In this document: positions 1-7,051 of the stretch, in pieces
How the letters are laid out: the number at the start of each line of letters is the position of its first letter
Numbering within the stretch: position 1 is the stretch's first letter
Assembly: GCA_003241485.1 (NCBI GenBank)
Contig: QFQD01000118.1
Location: 1-15,977, forward strand
DNA: 15,977 nucleotides
From: Ancylobacter novellus
GTDB lineage: Bacteria; Pseudomonadota; Alphaproteobacteria; Rhizobiales; Xanthobacteraceae
Direction: 5' to 3'
Notes under the pieces: generated by a model
What the model saw: only the letters and a program-made list of their open reading frames with translations
Databases searched by the model: none
Told to the model about the DNA's origin: nothing
Translations under genes and position numbers: made by a program

Positions 1-51
1 CTAAGATTCCGATGAACAAGGCTGAATCCACCGAATTAGGGTGAGCCGAAC

Positions 52-1248
52 ATGTTAAAAATCAATCAAATGGAATCCGGGGAAAAGAGCAGTGCGACAA
101 CCGAAAACACCGCGCAAACCGCCGAAAATCGCCCTTCGGAGCGCTCCGCGTCATCTCAGGACCCGGGCACACCCGTCGTTGTTTCCGATGGGAGGACAGC
201 GGACGACACCAGCGCCCTCCCCTCGCCGCTTCCGGCAGATGTCCCTGCCCTCCCTGCCCTCCCCGCGCATCTCGAACGGCTAGCCGGCCGCGCCCGCGAT
301 TACGTCGAGGCGTCGAGCTCGGCCAATACAAGGCGGGCCTATGCCAGCGACTGGGCGCATTTTTCCTCGTGGTGCCGGCGTCAGGGGCTCGAGCCGCTTC
401 CCCCCTCCCCGCAAGTCGTCGGGCTCTACATCACCGCCTGCGCCTCCGGCGCCGCGATTCCCGGCGGCAAGGCGAACTCCGTCGCCACCATCGAGCGCCG
501 GCTCTCCGCCATCACCTGGAACTACGCCCAAGCCGGCACCCCGCTCAATCGCCGCGACCGCCATATCGCCACCGTGCTCGCCGGCATCCGCAACACCCAT
601 GCCGCCCCGCCCCGGCAGAAGGAGGCGGTGCTGCCGGAAGACCTCATCTCCATGCTGGAGGTGCTGGAGCGTGGCACGCTGCGCGGTCTGCGCGACCGCG
701 CCATGCTACTGATTGGCTTCGCCGGCGGGCTGCGGCGCTCGGAGATCGTCGGGCTCGATGTCGGGCGTGACCAGACGCAGGACGGGCGCGGCTGGGTGGA
801 GATCCTCGACAAAGGGCTGCTGGTGACGCTGCGCGGGAAAACCGGCTGGCGCGAGGTGGAGATCGGCCGTGGCTCCTCCGACGCCACCTGCCCGGTGGTC
901 GCTCTCACCACCTGGCTGAAGCTGGCAAGGATTGCCCATGGTCCGCTGTTCCGCCGCGTGACCGCCCGGGGCAAGGATGTCGGCGTGGACCGACTGAACG
1001 ACCGCGAGGTCGCCCGCCTCGTCAAGCGCACGGCACTGGCCGCCGGGGTGCGCGGCGATCTGACCGAAGGCGAACGGGAGGAAAAATTCGCCGGCCATTC
1101 GCTGCGCGCCGGTCTCGCCTCTTCCGCGGAAGTCGACGAGCGCCACGTCCAGAAACAGCTCGGCCACGCCTCCGCCGAGATGACCCGGCGCTACCAGCGC
1201 CGCCGCGACAGATTCCGCGTCAATCTCACCAAGGCTGCCGGGCTGTAG
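52..1248 (+). CDS. Tyrosine recombinase / phage-type integrase
   Basis: Site-specific recombinase that would cut and rejoin DNA through a covalent phosphotyrosine link. The 398-residue protein has a low-complexity, Ser/Pro/Ala-rich N-terminus (about 1-72), a core-binding SAM-like domain (about 73-180, with NTRRAYASDWAHF) and a C-terminal catalytic domain (about 195-395). The catalytic set is visible: R228 in GLRRSE, K263 in RGKTG, H349 and R352 in HSLRAG, H372 in LGH, and nucleophile Y381 in TRRYQRR. The ATG at 52 follows an AGGGTGA ribosome site at 38-44. The gene stands alone and converges on the metallo-hydrolase gene. It may mediate plasmid dimer resolution or integration, but no attachment site was recognised. 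The family is clear; the biological role is inference. Confidence 0.9.
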   Translation: MLKINQMESGEKSSATTENTAQTAENRPSERSASSQDPGTPVVVSDGRTADDTSALPSPLPADVPALPALPAHLERLAGRARDYVEASSSANTRRAYASDWAHFSSWCRRQGLEPLPPSPQVVGLYITACASGAAIPGGKANSVATIERRLSAITWNYAQAGTPLNRRDRHIATVLAGIRNTHAAPPRQKEAVLPEDLISMLEVLERGTLRGLRDRAMLLIGFAGGLRRSEIVGLDVGRDQTQDGRGWVEILDKGLLVTLRGKTGWREVEIGRGSSDATCPVVALTTWLKLARIAHGPLFRRVTARGKDVGVDRLNDREVARLVKRTALAAGVRGDLTEGEREEKFAGHSLRAGLASSAEVDERHVQKQLGHASAEMTRRYQRRRDRFRVNLTKAAGL

Positions 1249-1347
1249 ACAAGGCCCCTCCCCTGTCAGCCCCAATTGCCGCACACCCCAGCCACGCGAG
1301 GACCAGCGGGATCATGGACAGGAGCCGGATAGTGCCAACCGGCGCCT

Positions 1348-2184
1348 TCACGCGAGTACTTCCTTCGCAGCCAGCCGTCGGGCGGCATCGGGATCGTGGG
1401 CCGGCAGGAGGATCGTCGGCTGTTGGCCGGCGAAGGCCTTGATTGCGCGAAGCGTCGCGAGCGCCGTCGAGGGATCATTGGTGACGCCGTCGGTGCGCTC
1501 GGCGCGCAAATTCTCCTGCGAGTAGGTCGCGTCGCCGGCGAGAAAATAGGTGACGTCGTCGTCCCGCACCACCACGGCGCAATGCCCCGCCACATGGCCG
1601 GGTGTCGGCACCAGCGCGATCCGGCCGTCACGTGTCAGCGGATGCGAAGCCGGGAACGAGCCTATGGCGGGGCCGTCCATCTGCACCAGTTCCGGCTTCA
1701 GCCAGATCGGCCAGCGCTGAGGCAGGCAGCCCATCATCATGCCGCGCAGCCCGGTCGACACCGCGTGGTTCTCGCCCGGGCCGATGATGCGATTGTGCGG
1801 GAAATGGTCGAGCCCGCCAGTGTGGTCGTGATGGAAATGGGTGAGGACGACGGCGGCGAGATCCCGCGCCGGGTCGAGGCCCATGTTGCGTAGGCGAGGG
1901 CCGATCTCCTCCTCCGGCGCGACCCGGATCGAGACCTGCCGGTAGAACGGATTCCAGCCGGGCAGATAGCCCGGCACCGAGTTGCGCCACGTATCGCCGG
2001 TGTCGACCAGGAAGCGGCCTTCCGGATGCTCGATCAGGAAGCACAGGATCGGCAGTGGCTCGACCCATTCCCGATCGCGGAAAATGTCGATCTTGCGCCC
2101 GATGGGTCCGCGGTCCGGGCGCCCGGTGCGCTGTGCGGTCTTCATGCGGGCCTTGCCCGTCTCGATAGCCGTCACGCGAATCAT
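1348..2184 (-). CDS. Metallo-beta-lactamase-fold hydrolase, AHL-lactonase-like
   Basis: Probable dinuclear zinc hydrolase. The 278-residue protein has the superfamily ligand set: H116, H118, D120 and H121 in THFHHDHTGG, H197 or H201 in TPGHVAGH, D218 in LAGDA and H263 in LLPAHDPDAARR. Its length and the PAHDPDAARR ending resemble proteins annotated as N-acyl-homoserine lactonases (AttM/AiiB type), which open the lactone ring of quorum signals. The substrate cannot be proven from sequence. I start it at the ATG at 2184, because GGGGAT lies 5 nt upstream. An in-frame ATG at 2196 would directly abut the 20-bp inverted repeat and has no visible ribosome site. It is divergent from a TetR gene and so is probably repressed by it. 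No signal peptide is seen, so it is likely cytoplasmic. Confidence 0.85.
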   Translation of the reverse strand: MIRVTAIETGKARMKTAQRTGRPDRGPIGRKIDIFRDREWVEPLPILCFLIEHPEGRFLVDTGDTWRNSVPGYLPGWNPFYRQVSIRVAPEEEIGPRLRNMGLDPARDLAAVVLTHFHHDHTGGLDHFPHNRIIGPGENHAVSTGLRGMMMGCLPQRWPIWLKPELVQMDGPAIGSFPASHPLTRDGRIALVPTPGHVAGHCAVVVRDDDVTYFLAGDATYSQENLRAERTDGVTNDPSTALATLRAIKAFAGQQPTILLPAHDPDAARRLAAKEVLA

Positions 2185-2196
2185 AGATATCCCCAT

Positions 2197-2258
2197 AAAA
2201 CGAACAACCGTTCTTTTATTATCAGCACACGCGCTTGTAAAGAACGGTTGTTCGTTTT
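2197..2258. promoter_or_regulatory. Divergent control region with perfect 20-bp inverted repeat (TetR operator)
   Basis: AAAACGAACAACCGTTCTTT at 2197-2216 is matched exactly by its reverse complement at 2239-2258. The 22-nt spacer is AT-rich on its left side. Each arm contains GAAC-N4-GTTC, a partial dyad of the size a TetR dimer binds, so the arrangement may be two operators in opposite orientation. One arm abuts the hydrolase start region and the other the TetR ribosome site. Control of both divergent promoters is therefore the natural inference. Exact -35/-10 boxes could not be assigned with confidence. Confidence 0.75.
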
Positions 2259-2268
2259 AGGAAGGGGC

Positions 2269-2883
2269 GTGCCGAAGATCTCCGACGAAAAGCGCGTCGC
2301 CCGCCGCCTGCAAATCCTGGAGGCCGCATGGACCTGCTTCGACGCGCAGGGCCTGCACGCCACCACCATGAGCGACATCATCCGCGTCTCCGGCCTCTCG
2401 GCCGGTGCCGTCTATTCGTATTTTCCGAGCAAGGACGAACTGATCCTCTCCGCCGTTTCGACCTCGCTCAGCGGCTTGAGCGGGCGCGTCGAGCCGATCT
2501 TCTCGGCCAACCCGCCGCCCCCTCCGGATCTCTTCATCCGTCAGGTCTGCGAGACGATCGCCCTCTTCACGGTTCGCGAAGGCTATGACCTGCGCCGCCT
2601 CGCCCTGCTGGGGTGGAGCGAGGCGCAGCGCAACGAGAAGCTCCGCGCGACGATGCGAGGCTTCTATCTGGCCTTCCGAGAACGTCTCGCCGATCTCGCC
2701 GCCCGCTGGCAGCGCGACGGCATGCTGGGGAACGACGCCTCAACACCCGACGTGGCGAAAACGATGCTCGCGATCATACTCGGCTATGTGGTGCAGTTCG
2801 GGATCCTGGGCGACGTCGCTCCTCCGGATCTCGCGCGCGGTCTTCGGGACCTTGCCGGGCAGGGACAGACCGATGCCGCTTGA
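2269..2883 (+). CDS. TetR/AcrR family transcriptional regulator
   Basis: Small-molecule-responsive repressor of 204 residues, the usual family length. The N-terminal DNA-binding domain has the classic helix-turn-helix: TTMSDIIRVSGLSAGAVYSYF at about residues 32-52, followed by PSKDELIL. The C-terminal all-helical part would bind ligand and form the dimer. I start it at the GTG at 2269, which has a strong AGGAAGGGG just upstream at 2259-2267; the longer open frame reaching upstream would cover the operator. The divergent hydrolase and the perfect inverted repeat between them suggest it represses both the hydrolase and itself. Its 3' end overlaps the next membrane-protein gene by 11 nt, so the two are probably co-translated. 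The inducer is unknown, and a lactone or other hydrolase substrate would be a guess. Confidence 0.88.
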   Translation: MPKISDEKRVARRLQILEAAWTCFDAQGLHATTMSDIIRVSGLSAGAVYSYFPSKDELILSAVSTSLSGLSGRVEPIFSANPPPPPDLFIRQVCETIALFTVREGYDLRRLALLGWSEAQRNEKLRATMRGFYLAFRERLADLAARWQRDGMLGNDASTPDVAKTMLAIILGYVVQFGILGDVAPPDLARGLRDLAGQGQTDAA

Positions 2884-3367
2884 TCCCGCCAGCAAGACCG
2901 GAAAGCGATGCCGAGCCGCTTACCCGCTTCTGCTGGGCATCCACGCGCTCGCCGCGGTCCTGCTATTCCTGACCATCTTTCCGTTGTTCCAGCAGATCGT
3001 CAGCCAGATCGGCCGGGCCCAGCCTCTGGACACCTCGACCGCTGTCACGGCCATCGTCCTCGCGCTTGTCATGCAGACCTGCTACTGGGCTCGCTACTTA
3101 CGCGTGCCGGTGCCGGCCCCGTTCCGTGGCGCGTTCGCCGGCCATCTGCTGATGTTCGCCAGTCGCGTCAGCTTCTTTTTCGGCGGTGCGCTCTTCGCGG
3201 CTATCTTCTTTCGTCACGTGCCGCAACTCGACGTGCTGCCTCCGGTCGGGCAAGGCCTGGCGAAGGCTCTCGGCGTGATGGGGCTGCTGTTCGCCGCGTT
3301 CTGCTTCTCGCTCGAGCTCGAGCGTCTCGGTCGCGCCATCGAGGAAGGTCCAGCGCGAGATTCGTAG
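2873..3367 (+). CDS. Hypothetical four-helix integral membrane protein
   Basis: I do not recognise the family. The 164-residue protein is dominated by four hydrophobic spans at about 17-39, 56-76, 91-113 and 131-149, with a basic N-terminus (KTGKRCR), so it is probably an inner-membrane protein. There is no signal-peptide cleavage site. The ATG at 2873 overlaps the end of the TetR gene by 11 nt, indicating translational coupling and joint regulation with it. The longer upstream reading frame lies inside tetR and is not coding. Its place in the regulator's operon suggests a role linked to the effector molecule or to the hydrolase product, but nothing in the sequence shows transport motifs. Confidence 0.65.
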   Translation: MPLDPASKTGKRCRAAYPLLLGIHALAAVLLFLTIFPLFQQIVSQIGRAQPLDTSTAVTAIVLALVMQTCYWARYLRVPVPAPFRGAFAGHLLMFASRVSFFFGGALFAAIFFRHVPQLDVLPPVGQGLAKALGVMGLLFAAFCFSLELERLGRAIEEGPARDS

Positions 3368-3445
3368 GTTCTCCTCGCATTCATTCCGTCGGCTACGAAA
3401 TGAAACCGCGATCGGGCCCCCACCCGCTTCCGCTGCAGCGGGATT

Positions 3446-3474
3446 GCCTGTTCGTCCCTATGCCCCGAACAGGC
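3446..3474. terminator. Hairpin spanning the RES-toxin stop codon
   Basis: GCCTGTTCG at 3446-3454 pairs perfectly with CGAACAGGC at 3466-3474 around an 11-nt loop. The loop holds the TAG stop of the toxin gene (minus strand, 3458-3460). It sits between two convergent genes, so a bidirectional terminator or a 3' mRNA stabiliser is plausible. No T-tract follows on either strand, so intrinsic termination is uncertain. Confidence 0.4.
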
Positions 3475-3937
3475 GCCTGTCCCAGAAGACCGGCTGATGC
3501 AGGCTAGCCTCGATCGTCCTGAATTCCGGATGGCCGGGATTGACGAGGATGTTGCTGTCGATGCGCGCGACCACACTCGGCACTAGCAGGATGGCGCTGC
3601 GCCTTTCCAGACACCAGCGTTCGCCGAACGCCTGGCTGGCCTTCGCGGGCATGCTGTCCCAGCCGGGAAGCGCCGGTGGCGAGAATATCTCGTAGGAAAG
3701 GCCCCGTGGCAGGGTGACTTCGACGTAGTGCTGGTTCGGAGGCAAGCGCCCGCTGCCATGCACCAGCTTTTCCAGCAAGGCTGTCGAATAGTGCTGGCTG
3801 GTGTAGATCAGCGGGCTCCCAGGTGTGTTCCATCGCCCCGGCGCAAGGGTCGAGCCGGTTGCGTCGAAGATCGGATAAGCCCCGTTGGGATCCCCAATCC
3901 TGAAACTCGACAACGTGCGATCAAGAAGCTCCGCCAT
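3458..3937 (-). CDS. RES-domain toxin (NAD+-degrading type)
   Basis: Toxin of a type II toxin-antitoxin pair. RES-domain toxins such as MbcT and ParT act on NAD+ or on NAD-dependent targets. The 159-residue protein has the family layout: an N-terminal SFRIGDP, then GRWNTPGSPLIYTS (about 34-47) and STALLEKLVHG (51-61), then a C-terminal RRSAILLVPSVV (112-123) and NILVNPGHPEF. My best assignments for the three residues that name the family are R35, E56 and S114. The start is the ATG at 3937 within TGATG, overlapping the antitoxin stop by one to three bases. A GTG one codon upstream (3940) is an alternative. Order (antitoxin first) and coupling are as expected for this class. The NADase activity is inferred from the family. 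Confidence 0.85.
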   Translation of the reverse strand: MAELLDRTLSSFRIGDPNGAYPIFDATGSTLAPGRWNTPGSPLIYTSQHYSTALLEKLVHGSGRLPPNQHYVEVTLPRGLSYEIFSPPALPGWDSMPAKASQAFGERWCLERRSAILLVPSVVARIDSNILVNPGHPEFRTIEASLHQPVFWDRRLFGA

Positions 3938-4368
3938 CACGCAGCGCTGCCGTATTTCAGGCGGCCGAGAACATCGAGAACCAACTCAGCTCCGATCTCG
4001 CTCTGAATGACAACATCGATCGGGCGCTTGTCCTCGAGCATCGAATGCGACCGGAAGAGAAAGTCACGGGCCTCCATCTCGCTTTGCCATACGTCCAACG
4101 CCAGGCTCCAGACTCGTGCCAGACGCGCAAGACGTGTGCCCTCGTCCGAGGACAGACGATGAGCTGCCTTGCGCCTCTCATAAGTTGCCTTCGGCACGAG
4201 CCGGTATTTGAAGTGGGCATCGCCCGGCGCCAGAAGCTGGGAGACACGCTCGAGCGCACCGATGGGCAAGCCATCCTCGATCCGGGCGATGAGCCCAAAC
4301 GGCGAGCGCGCCGCCGCTTCCTTCGCGGGAAGTCCCAGCACATCGGCCACAGTTGTGAATGCGAGCAT
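3937..4368 (-). CDS. Xre/MbcA/ParS-type antitoxin for RES toxin
   Basis: Antitoxin that would bind and block the downstream RES toxin. In the 143-residue protein the C-terminal part (about 80-140: ARVWSLALDVW, then HSMLEDKRPIDVVIQSEIGAELV and VLGRLKYG) is the typical toxin-binding domain of this group (formerly DUF2384). The N-terminal part (LVPKATYERRK at 57-67) resembles the Xre-like segment. I start it at the ATG at 4368, because GGAGGA lies at 4373-4378 with ideal spacing. The longer frame to 4407 lacks a ribosome site and would run through AT-rich promoter-like sequence. Being first in the operon, it would be made ahead of the toxin. Proximity to repABC suggests post-segregational plasmid stabilisation. 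Confidence 0.83.
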   Translation of the reverse strand: MLAFTTVADVLGLPAKEAAARSPFGLIARIEDGLPIGALERVSQLLAPGDAHFKYRLVPKATYERRKAAHRLSSDEGTRLARLARVWSLALDVWQSEMEARDFLFRSHSMLEDKRPIDVVIQSEIGAELVLDVLGRLKYGSAA

Positions 4369-4377
4369 CACGTCCTC

Positions 4378-4401
4378 CATATCATATGAGGCTATACATA
4401 G
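4378..4401 (-). promoter_or_regulatory. Candidate toxin-antitoxin operator/promoter region
   Basis: Just upstream of the antitoxin ribosome site lie two small dyads: CATAT-C-ATATG at 4378-4388 and CTAT-AC-ATAG at 4392-4401. They form the most AT-rich patch in this area. Antitoxins of this family usually repress their own promoter, so these are candidate operator half-sites overlapping a -10-like TATGTA. The assignment is by position and symmetry only. Confidence 0.35.
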
Positions 4402-4542
4402 ACCCACATGAGGCGCAGCACAAGCATCGGGTTCCCAACCGACACCCCCTGCCCTCCCTTCCTGGACGCGACCCAGTTGATTGGCTAACAGGCTTACTCG
4501 TTGAAAACAGCGCCGCGCCGCATCCCGTGCGTTCTCCAGTCA

Positions 4543-5817
4543 TCACCGTTCCCTCGGCCTCTTCAGGCTTTTCAGCAGCGCCTCCGAAGCCCGGAGTCGA
4601 CTACCCCCTTCAACCGGCTCGTCGGATCGCCGCGGACCCAACCCAGTCGATGTCTTCTGCTCATCGAGCTTGGCCCTGAGCAGTGCCATGATCATCGGCC
4701 AGGTCGAGAACTTCCCGTCCTTCGCCCGATCCGTCAGGCTTCGCAGATAGCCGCCGGGCGAGCCGATCTGGTCAGCGCGCTCGTAGATCGCAGCCAGTGT
4801 GATTGCCGCATGCTGCTCGCCCAACGCCTCCTGTGCTTCCCGCCAGGCGCTCGGGCTAATTCCCAACATCGGCCGGACCAGTTCCGCGACGGCCAGGAAG
4901 TCCCGCCAGTGCCGGATTTCGTCGCCCTGCACCAGTTCCAGCACGCCTGGGCAGGCGTCGAGCACGATCCCAAGAGGCAATTCCCGCTTCGGCAGGCTCC
5001 GCACGTTGTCGGCTTTCGCGACGCTGCCGCCCGCTCCTTTTTCATTTCGGAGGCTATATTCAGATTCAGAGAGAAGATCTGGGTTTGAATTCTGTATGTG
5101 GCGACCGGAATGGGACTCATTGGCATCCGGATTCTGCGTTTTCGTGAAGGTTTCCAGAGCCTCGCGGATATCCTCGTAGAGAGCAAAAAGCTCGGCGCTA
5201 ATCGCCTCCACCAGCTGGCGGGGAGCTGAGCGGGGGAGGCGGGCGATGATTTCCTCGATGCCGGTGTCGATCAGCTTGACGATGTCCCGTCGCAGCAGTG
5301 TGAGGCGTTCCTTCGCCACACGGAACGCCTTCCTCTCCGCATGAACTGCCTCGGCCAGATCATGCAGCTCCTGCGCCCGCGCGACCAGCGGCGAGAGATC
5401 GAAACCATAGGCCTGCTCGATCTCCCCGCCCCTGCCCTTTCGCGCGAAGCGCTTGCCGTTCGGGCTGTCGCGCCGGATCACCAGCCCGCAATCGACCAGC
5501 ACGGCGATGTGTCGGCGCAGCGTCGTCGCCGGCATGCCGTTGGCTCGCGACGCCAACTGCTCATTGGATGGCCAGACGATCAGTTCGGTATCGCCGGTGA
5601 GCGCGGTTTCCGGATGGAAAGTCAGCAGGGCGTTGAGGATCGCCAGCGAGCGATCGGTAGCGCCGAGCAGTTCCCTCGCCTCGCGGATGTCCTGGAACAC
5701 CTGCCATTTATGCGCGACGGCATCCGGCTTCACCGCCTTCGCCGTCATCTGACTTGAAATCTGGCCGAGCGTCATCGGCCGCCGCCCAAAGGGCGTCGTC
5801 GAAACATGCGTCTGCAT
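4543..5817 (-). CDS. repC: Replication initiator RepC
   Basis: Initiator of repABC plasmids, which binds the origin lying inside its own gene. The 424-residue length is normal for RepC. The N-terminus (MQTHVSTTPFGRRPMTLGQI) and the segment HKWQVFQDIREARELLGATDRSLAILNALLTFHP (about 37-70) are RepC-like. A winged helix-turn-helix follows: SNEQLASRANGMPATTLRRHIAVL, then CGLVIRRDSPNGKRFARKG (about 84-128). The C-terminal domain (about 280-385, including SPSAWREAQEALGEQHAAITLAAIYERADQI and SPGGYLRSLTDRAKDGKFS) is also typical. The ATG at 5817 is preceded by AGGTGAAGG, which a hairpin appears to cover. The gene is third in the repABC operon, 157 nt after repB. That gap carries a candidate antisense RNA, so repC expression is probably limited by both RepAB repression and the RNA. 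Confidence 0.95.
   Translation of the reverse strand: MQTHVSTTPFGRRPMTLGQISSQMTAKAVKPDAVAHKWQVFQDIREARELLGATDRSLAILNALLTFHPETALTGDTELIVWPSNEQLASRANGMPATTLRRHIAVLVDCGLVIRRDSPNGKRFARKGRGGEIEQAYGFDLSPLVARAQELHDLAEAVHAERKAFRVAKERLTLLRRDIVKLIDTGIEEIIARLPRSAPRQLVEAISAELFALYEDIREALETFTKTQNPDANESHSGRHIQNSNPDLLSESEYSLRNEKGAGGSVAKADNVRSLPKRELPLGIVLDACPGVLELVQGDEIRHWRDFLAVAELVRPMLGISPSAWREAQEALGEQHAAITLAAIYERADQIGSPGGYLRSLTDRAKDGKFSTWPMIMALLRAKLDEQKTSTGLGPRRSDEPVEGGSRLRASEALLKSLKRPRER
5041..5100. other. AT-rich patch inside repC, candidate oriV
   Basis: Within the GC-rich repC gene, this 60-nt stretch has only 23 G or C by my count. It encodes the low-complexity hinge (about residues 240-260, rich in Asn and Ser). 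In several repABC plasmids the origin was mapped to an AT-rich part of repC, so this is the best candidate. No iterons were recognised. Confidence 0.4.
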
Positions 5818-5821
5818 TGTC

Positions 5822-5843
5822 CTTCACCTATCGCTAGGCAAAA
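5822..5843 (-). promoter_or_regulatory. Hairpin with GCGA tetraloop covering the repC ribosome binding site
   Basis: In the repC mRNA (minus strand), UUUUGCCUA pairs with UAGGUGAAG around a GCGA loop, a GNRA-type tetraloop. This gives nine consecutive pairs, three of them G-U. The right arm contains the Shine-Dalgarno sequence and ends about four bases before the repC ATG. It would hide the ribosome site. In known repABC models, a similar element forms when the antisense RNA is bound. The function here is inferred. Confidence 0.5.
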
Positions 5844-5917
5844 GAATCCAGCGCGCCCGAGCAAGGTCGTTCGCTAAAACGCTTGACGGTGATTCCGGGA
5901 GGTGCGATTCTCAATGC

Positions 5918-5969
5918 GCCAACAACGAGAAGGGCTTCCGGGACACCGTTTCGGGGGCCTTTTTCTTTT
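5918..5969 (+). ncRNA. Candidate counter-transcribed RNA (ctRNA, incompatibility determinant) of repABC
   Basis: The 157-nt repB-repC gap of repABC plasmids usually encodes a small RNA antisense to the repABC message that lowers RepC synthesis. Here, on the plus strand, there is a -35-like TTGACG at 5883-5888 and, 17 nt later, a weak -10-like GATTCT at 5906-5911. Transcription would begin near 5918. A stem-loop plus T-run ends near 5969, giving about 52 nt, the size known for these RNAs. The strand, place and terminator fit well. The exact 5' end and the -10 box are uncertain. Confidence 0.6.
5933..5969 (+). terminator. Rho-independent terminator of the ctRNA
   Basis: GGCTTCCG at 5933-5940 pairs with CGGGGGCC at 5952-5959 (eight pairs, two of them G-U) around an 11-nt loop, directly followed by TTTTTCTTTT at 5960-5969. 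It reads as a terminator on the plus strand, antisense to the rep operon, and ends just before the repB stop codon. Confidence 0.7.
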
Positions 5970-5974
5970 GCGGT

Positions 5975-6973
5975 TTAGTGCGTCTCCTGTTTTGATCCGT
6001 TTTTCTGATATTCCTCGTAAAGGCGCTCCAGATTATCAGAGAGATAGGCCCCGAAATCCGAAGCGTCCTTTGCCTTCAGTGCGAGCGTGAACGAGCGACC
6101 TGCGGCCTTCGTCACCACCTTCACCGAATCCCCAGCCAGTGCCCAGTCTCGTTCGGTAGGACGAGCGACCACCGGCTTACGAGTTTTCGCCTGCGCTATT
6201 CCTTCCAGAACGAGCGCGAAGCGCTGCTCTTGAGGCGCATCCTTGAAGCTAGGCGTGTGCACCAGCTCGACTGCGGCACTGGCCTTCGCGGGATGAAGCA
6301 GTTCCTTCTTTAAATGCTCCCAGCGATCACGACCGACTCCGCGCGCAGCGCCTAGCGCGTCAAGCACCGGGGCCGGGACGGCTTCGACAACAGCCAGCAT
6401 GCGCGAGAGCAAGGTGTCGTCGATCGTCAGCGCACGCTTTATGTCGTCCTTCGATATTCCCGAACGGAGCAACTTCTTCGCGAAAAGCGATTTCTCAATG
6501 AAAGTCAGGTTGGCGCGAGCCGTATTTTCCTGCCCCTGCGCAATGACATGAGCGATATCCGCAAGCGGCTTCACAACCGCCCTTACCGGTATTCCAAGCT
6601 GCCGTGCCGCTTTCGCCCTGCGATGCCCATAAACGATCACGTAACGCTGGGCATCATCCGGATGCGGCCGGACGAGGATCGGTGAGGCCTGGCCGACATC
6701 CTTGATCGCTGCGACAAGCGCATCGAATTCATCAGCTTCTTCGCCGATGCGATCAGCGAAAGGGGAGGGATCAAGCAAAGCTGGATCTAGCTGAACGATC
6801 GCCTCCCCCTCCAAGAGGCGCATCGAATTCTCCGCCATCTCGTCAAGAGTTTGCATCATGGACCGGGAAGCTCCACGCCGCGCATACTCCGCACGAGACT
6901 CCGATGCCGTAGCTACGGGTACCTCTTCCTGTTTCGGATCGGCAAATGACGCCAGTAGGTGTTTCCTAGCCAA
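5975..6973 (-). CDS. repB: Plasmid partitioning protein RepB (ParB family)
   Basis: Centromere-binding partition protein that would load on parS and stimulate RepA ATPase. The 332-residue protein has an N-terminal RepA-interaction region. The ParB/Srx nuclease-like domain follows (about 60-160), with RPHPDD, VYGHRR (114-119) and QGQENTARANLTFIEKSLFA (146-165). Next come a helix-turn-helix (about 170-195: LRSGISKDDIKRALTIDDTLLSRML) and a C-terminal dimerisation part. The start is unusual: a TTG at 6973 reading MARKHLLASF, supported by GGGAGGG just upstream and by the match to the usual RepB beginning (MARK/MSRK). The first in-frame ATG would remove about 38 conserved-looking residues. The gene lies 78 nt downstream of repA in the same operon. 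Confidence 0.95.
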   Translation of the reverse strand: MARKHLLASFADPKQEEVPVATASESRAEYARRGASRSMMQTLDEMAENSMRLLEGEAIVQLDPALLDPSPFADRIGEEADEFDALVAAIKDVGQASPILVRPHPDDAQRYVIVYGHRRAKAARQLGIPVRAVVKPLADIAHVIAQGQENTARANLTFIEKSLFAKKLLRSGISKDDIKRALTIDDTLLSRMLAVVEAVPAPVLDALGAARGVGRDRWEHLKKELLHPAKASAAVELVHTPSFKDAPQEQRFALVLEGIAQAKTRKPVVARPTERDWALAGDSVKVVTKAAGRSFTLALKAKDASDFGAYLSDNLERLYEEYQKNGSKQETH

Positions 6974-7051
6974 GACGCCCTCCCGATACAGGACGCATCC
7001 CTTTGCTGTACCTAGACTTTTCGGTGATTTGCACGGCTGTCAAACCAACGG

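Noticed and set aside
12..44. Ten-codon open frame (MNKAESTELG) ahead of the integrase
   Set aside because: There is no clear ribosome site and it is too short to separate from chance. Its end merely overlaps the integrase ribosome site.
241..264. 9-bp tandem repeat (CCTGCCCTC twice) in the integrase gene
   Set aside because: It encodes an in-frame PALPAL in a low-complexity N-terminal region and does not disturb the reading frame.
1249..1347. Terminator or attachment site between the integrase and hydrolase genes
   Set aside because: No stem with a T-run and no direct repeat suggesting an att core was found.
3430..3441. Perfect 12-bp palindrome CCGCTGCAGCGG
   Set aside because: Short, GC-rich palindromes are common in such DNA, and there is no T-run or nearby start to give it a role.
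7028..7044. TTTGCACGGCTGTCAAA between repA and repB as a parS centromere
   Set aside because: Only the outer TTTG/CAAA and one inner pair are symmetric. I recall repABC parS sites as longer perfect dyads of the GTT-N4-GC-N4-AAC kind and saw none in the rep intergenic regions. parS may lie outside the window.
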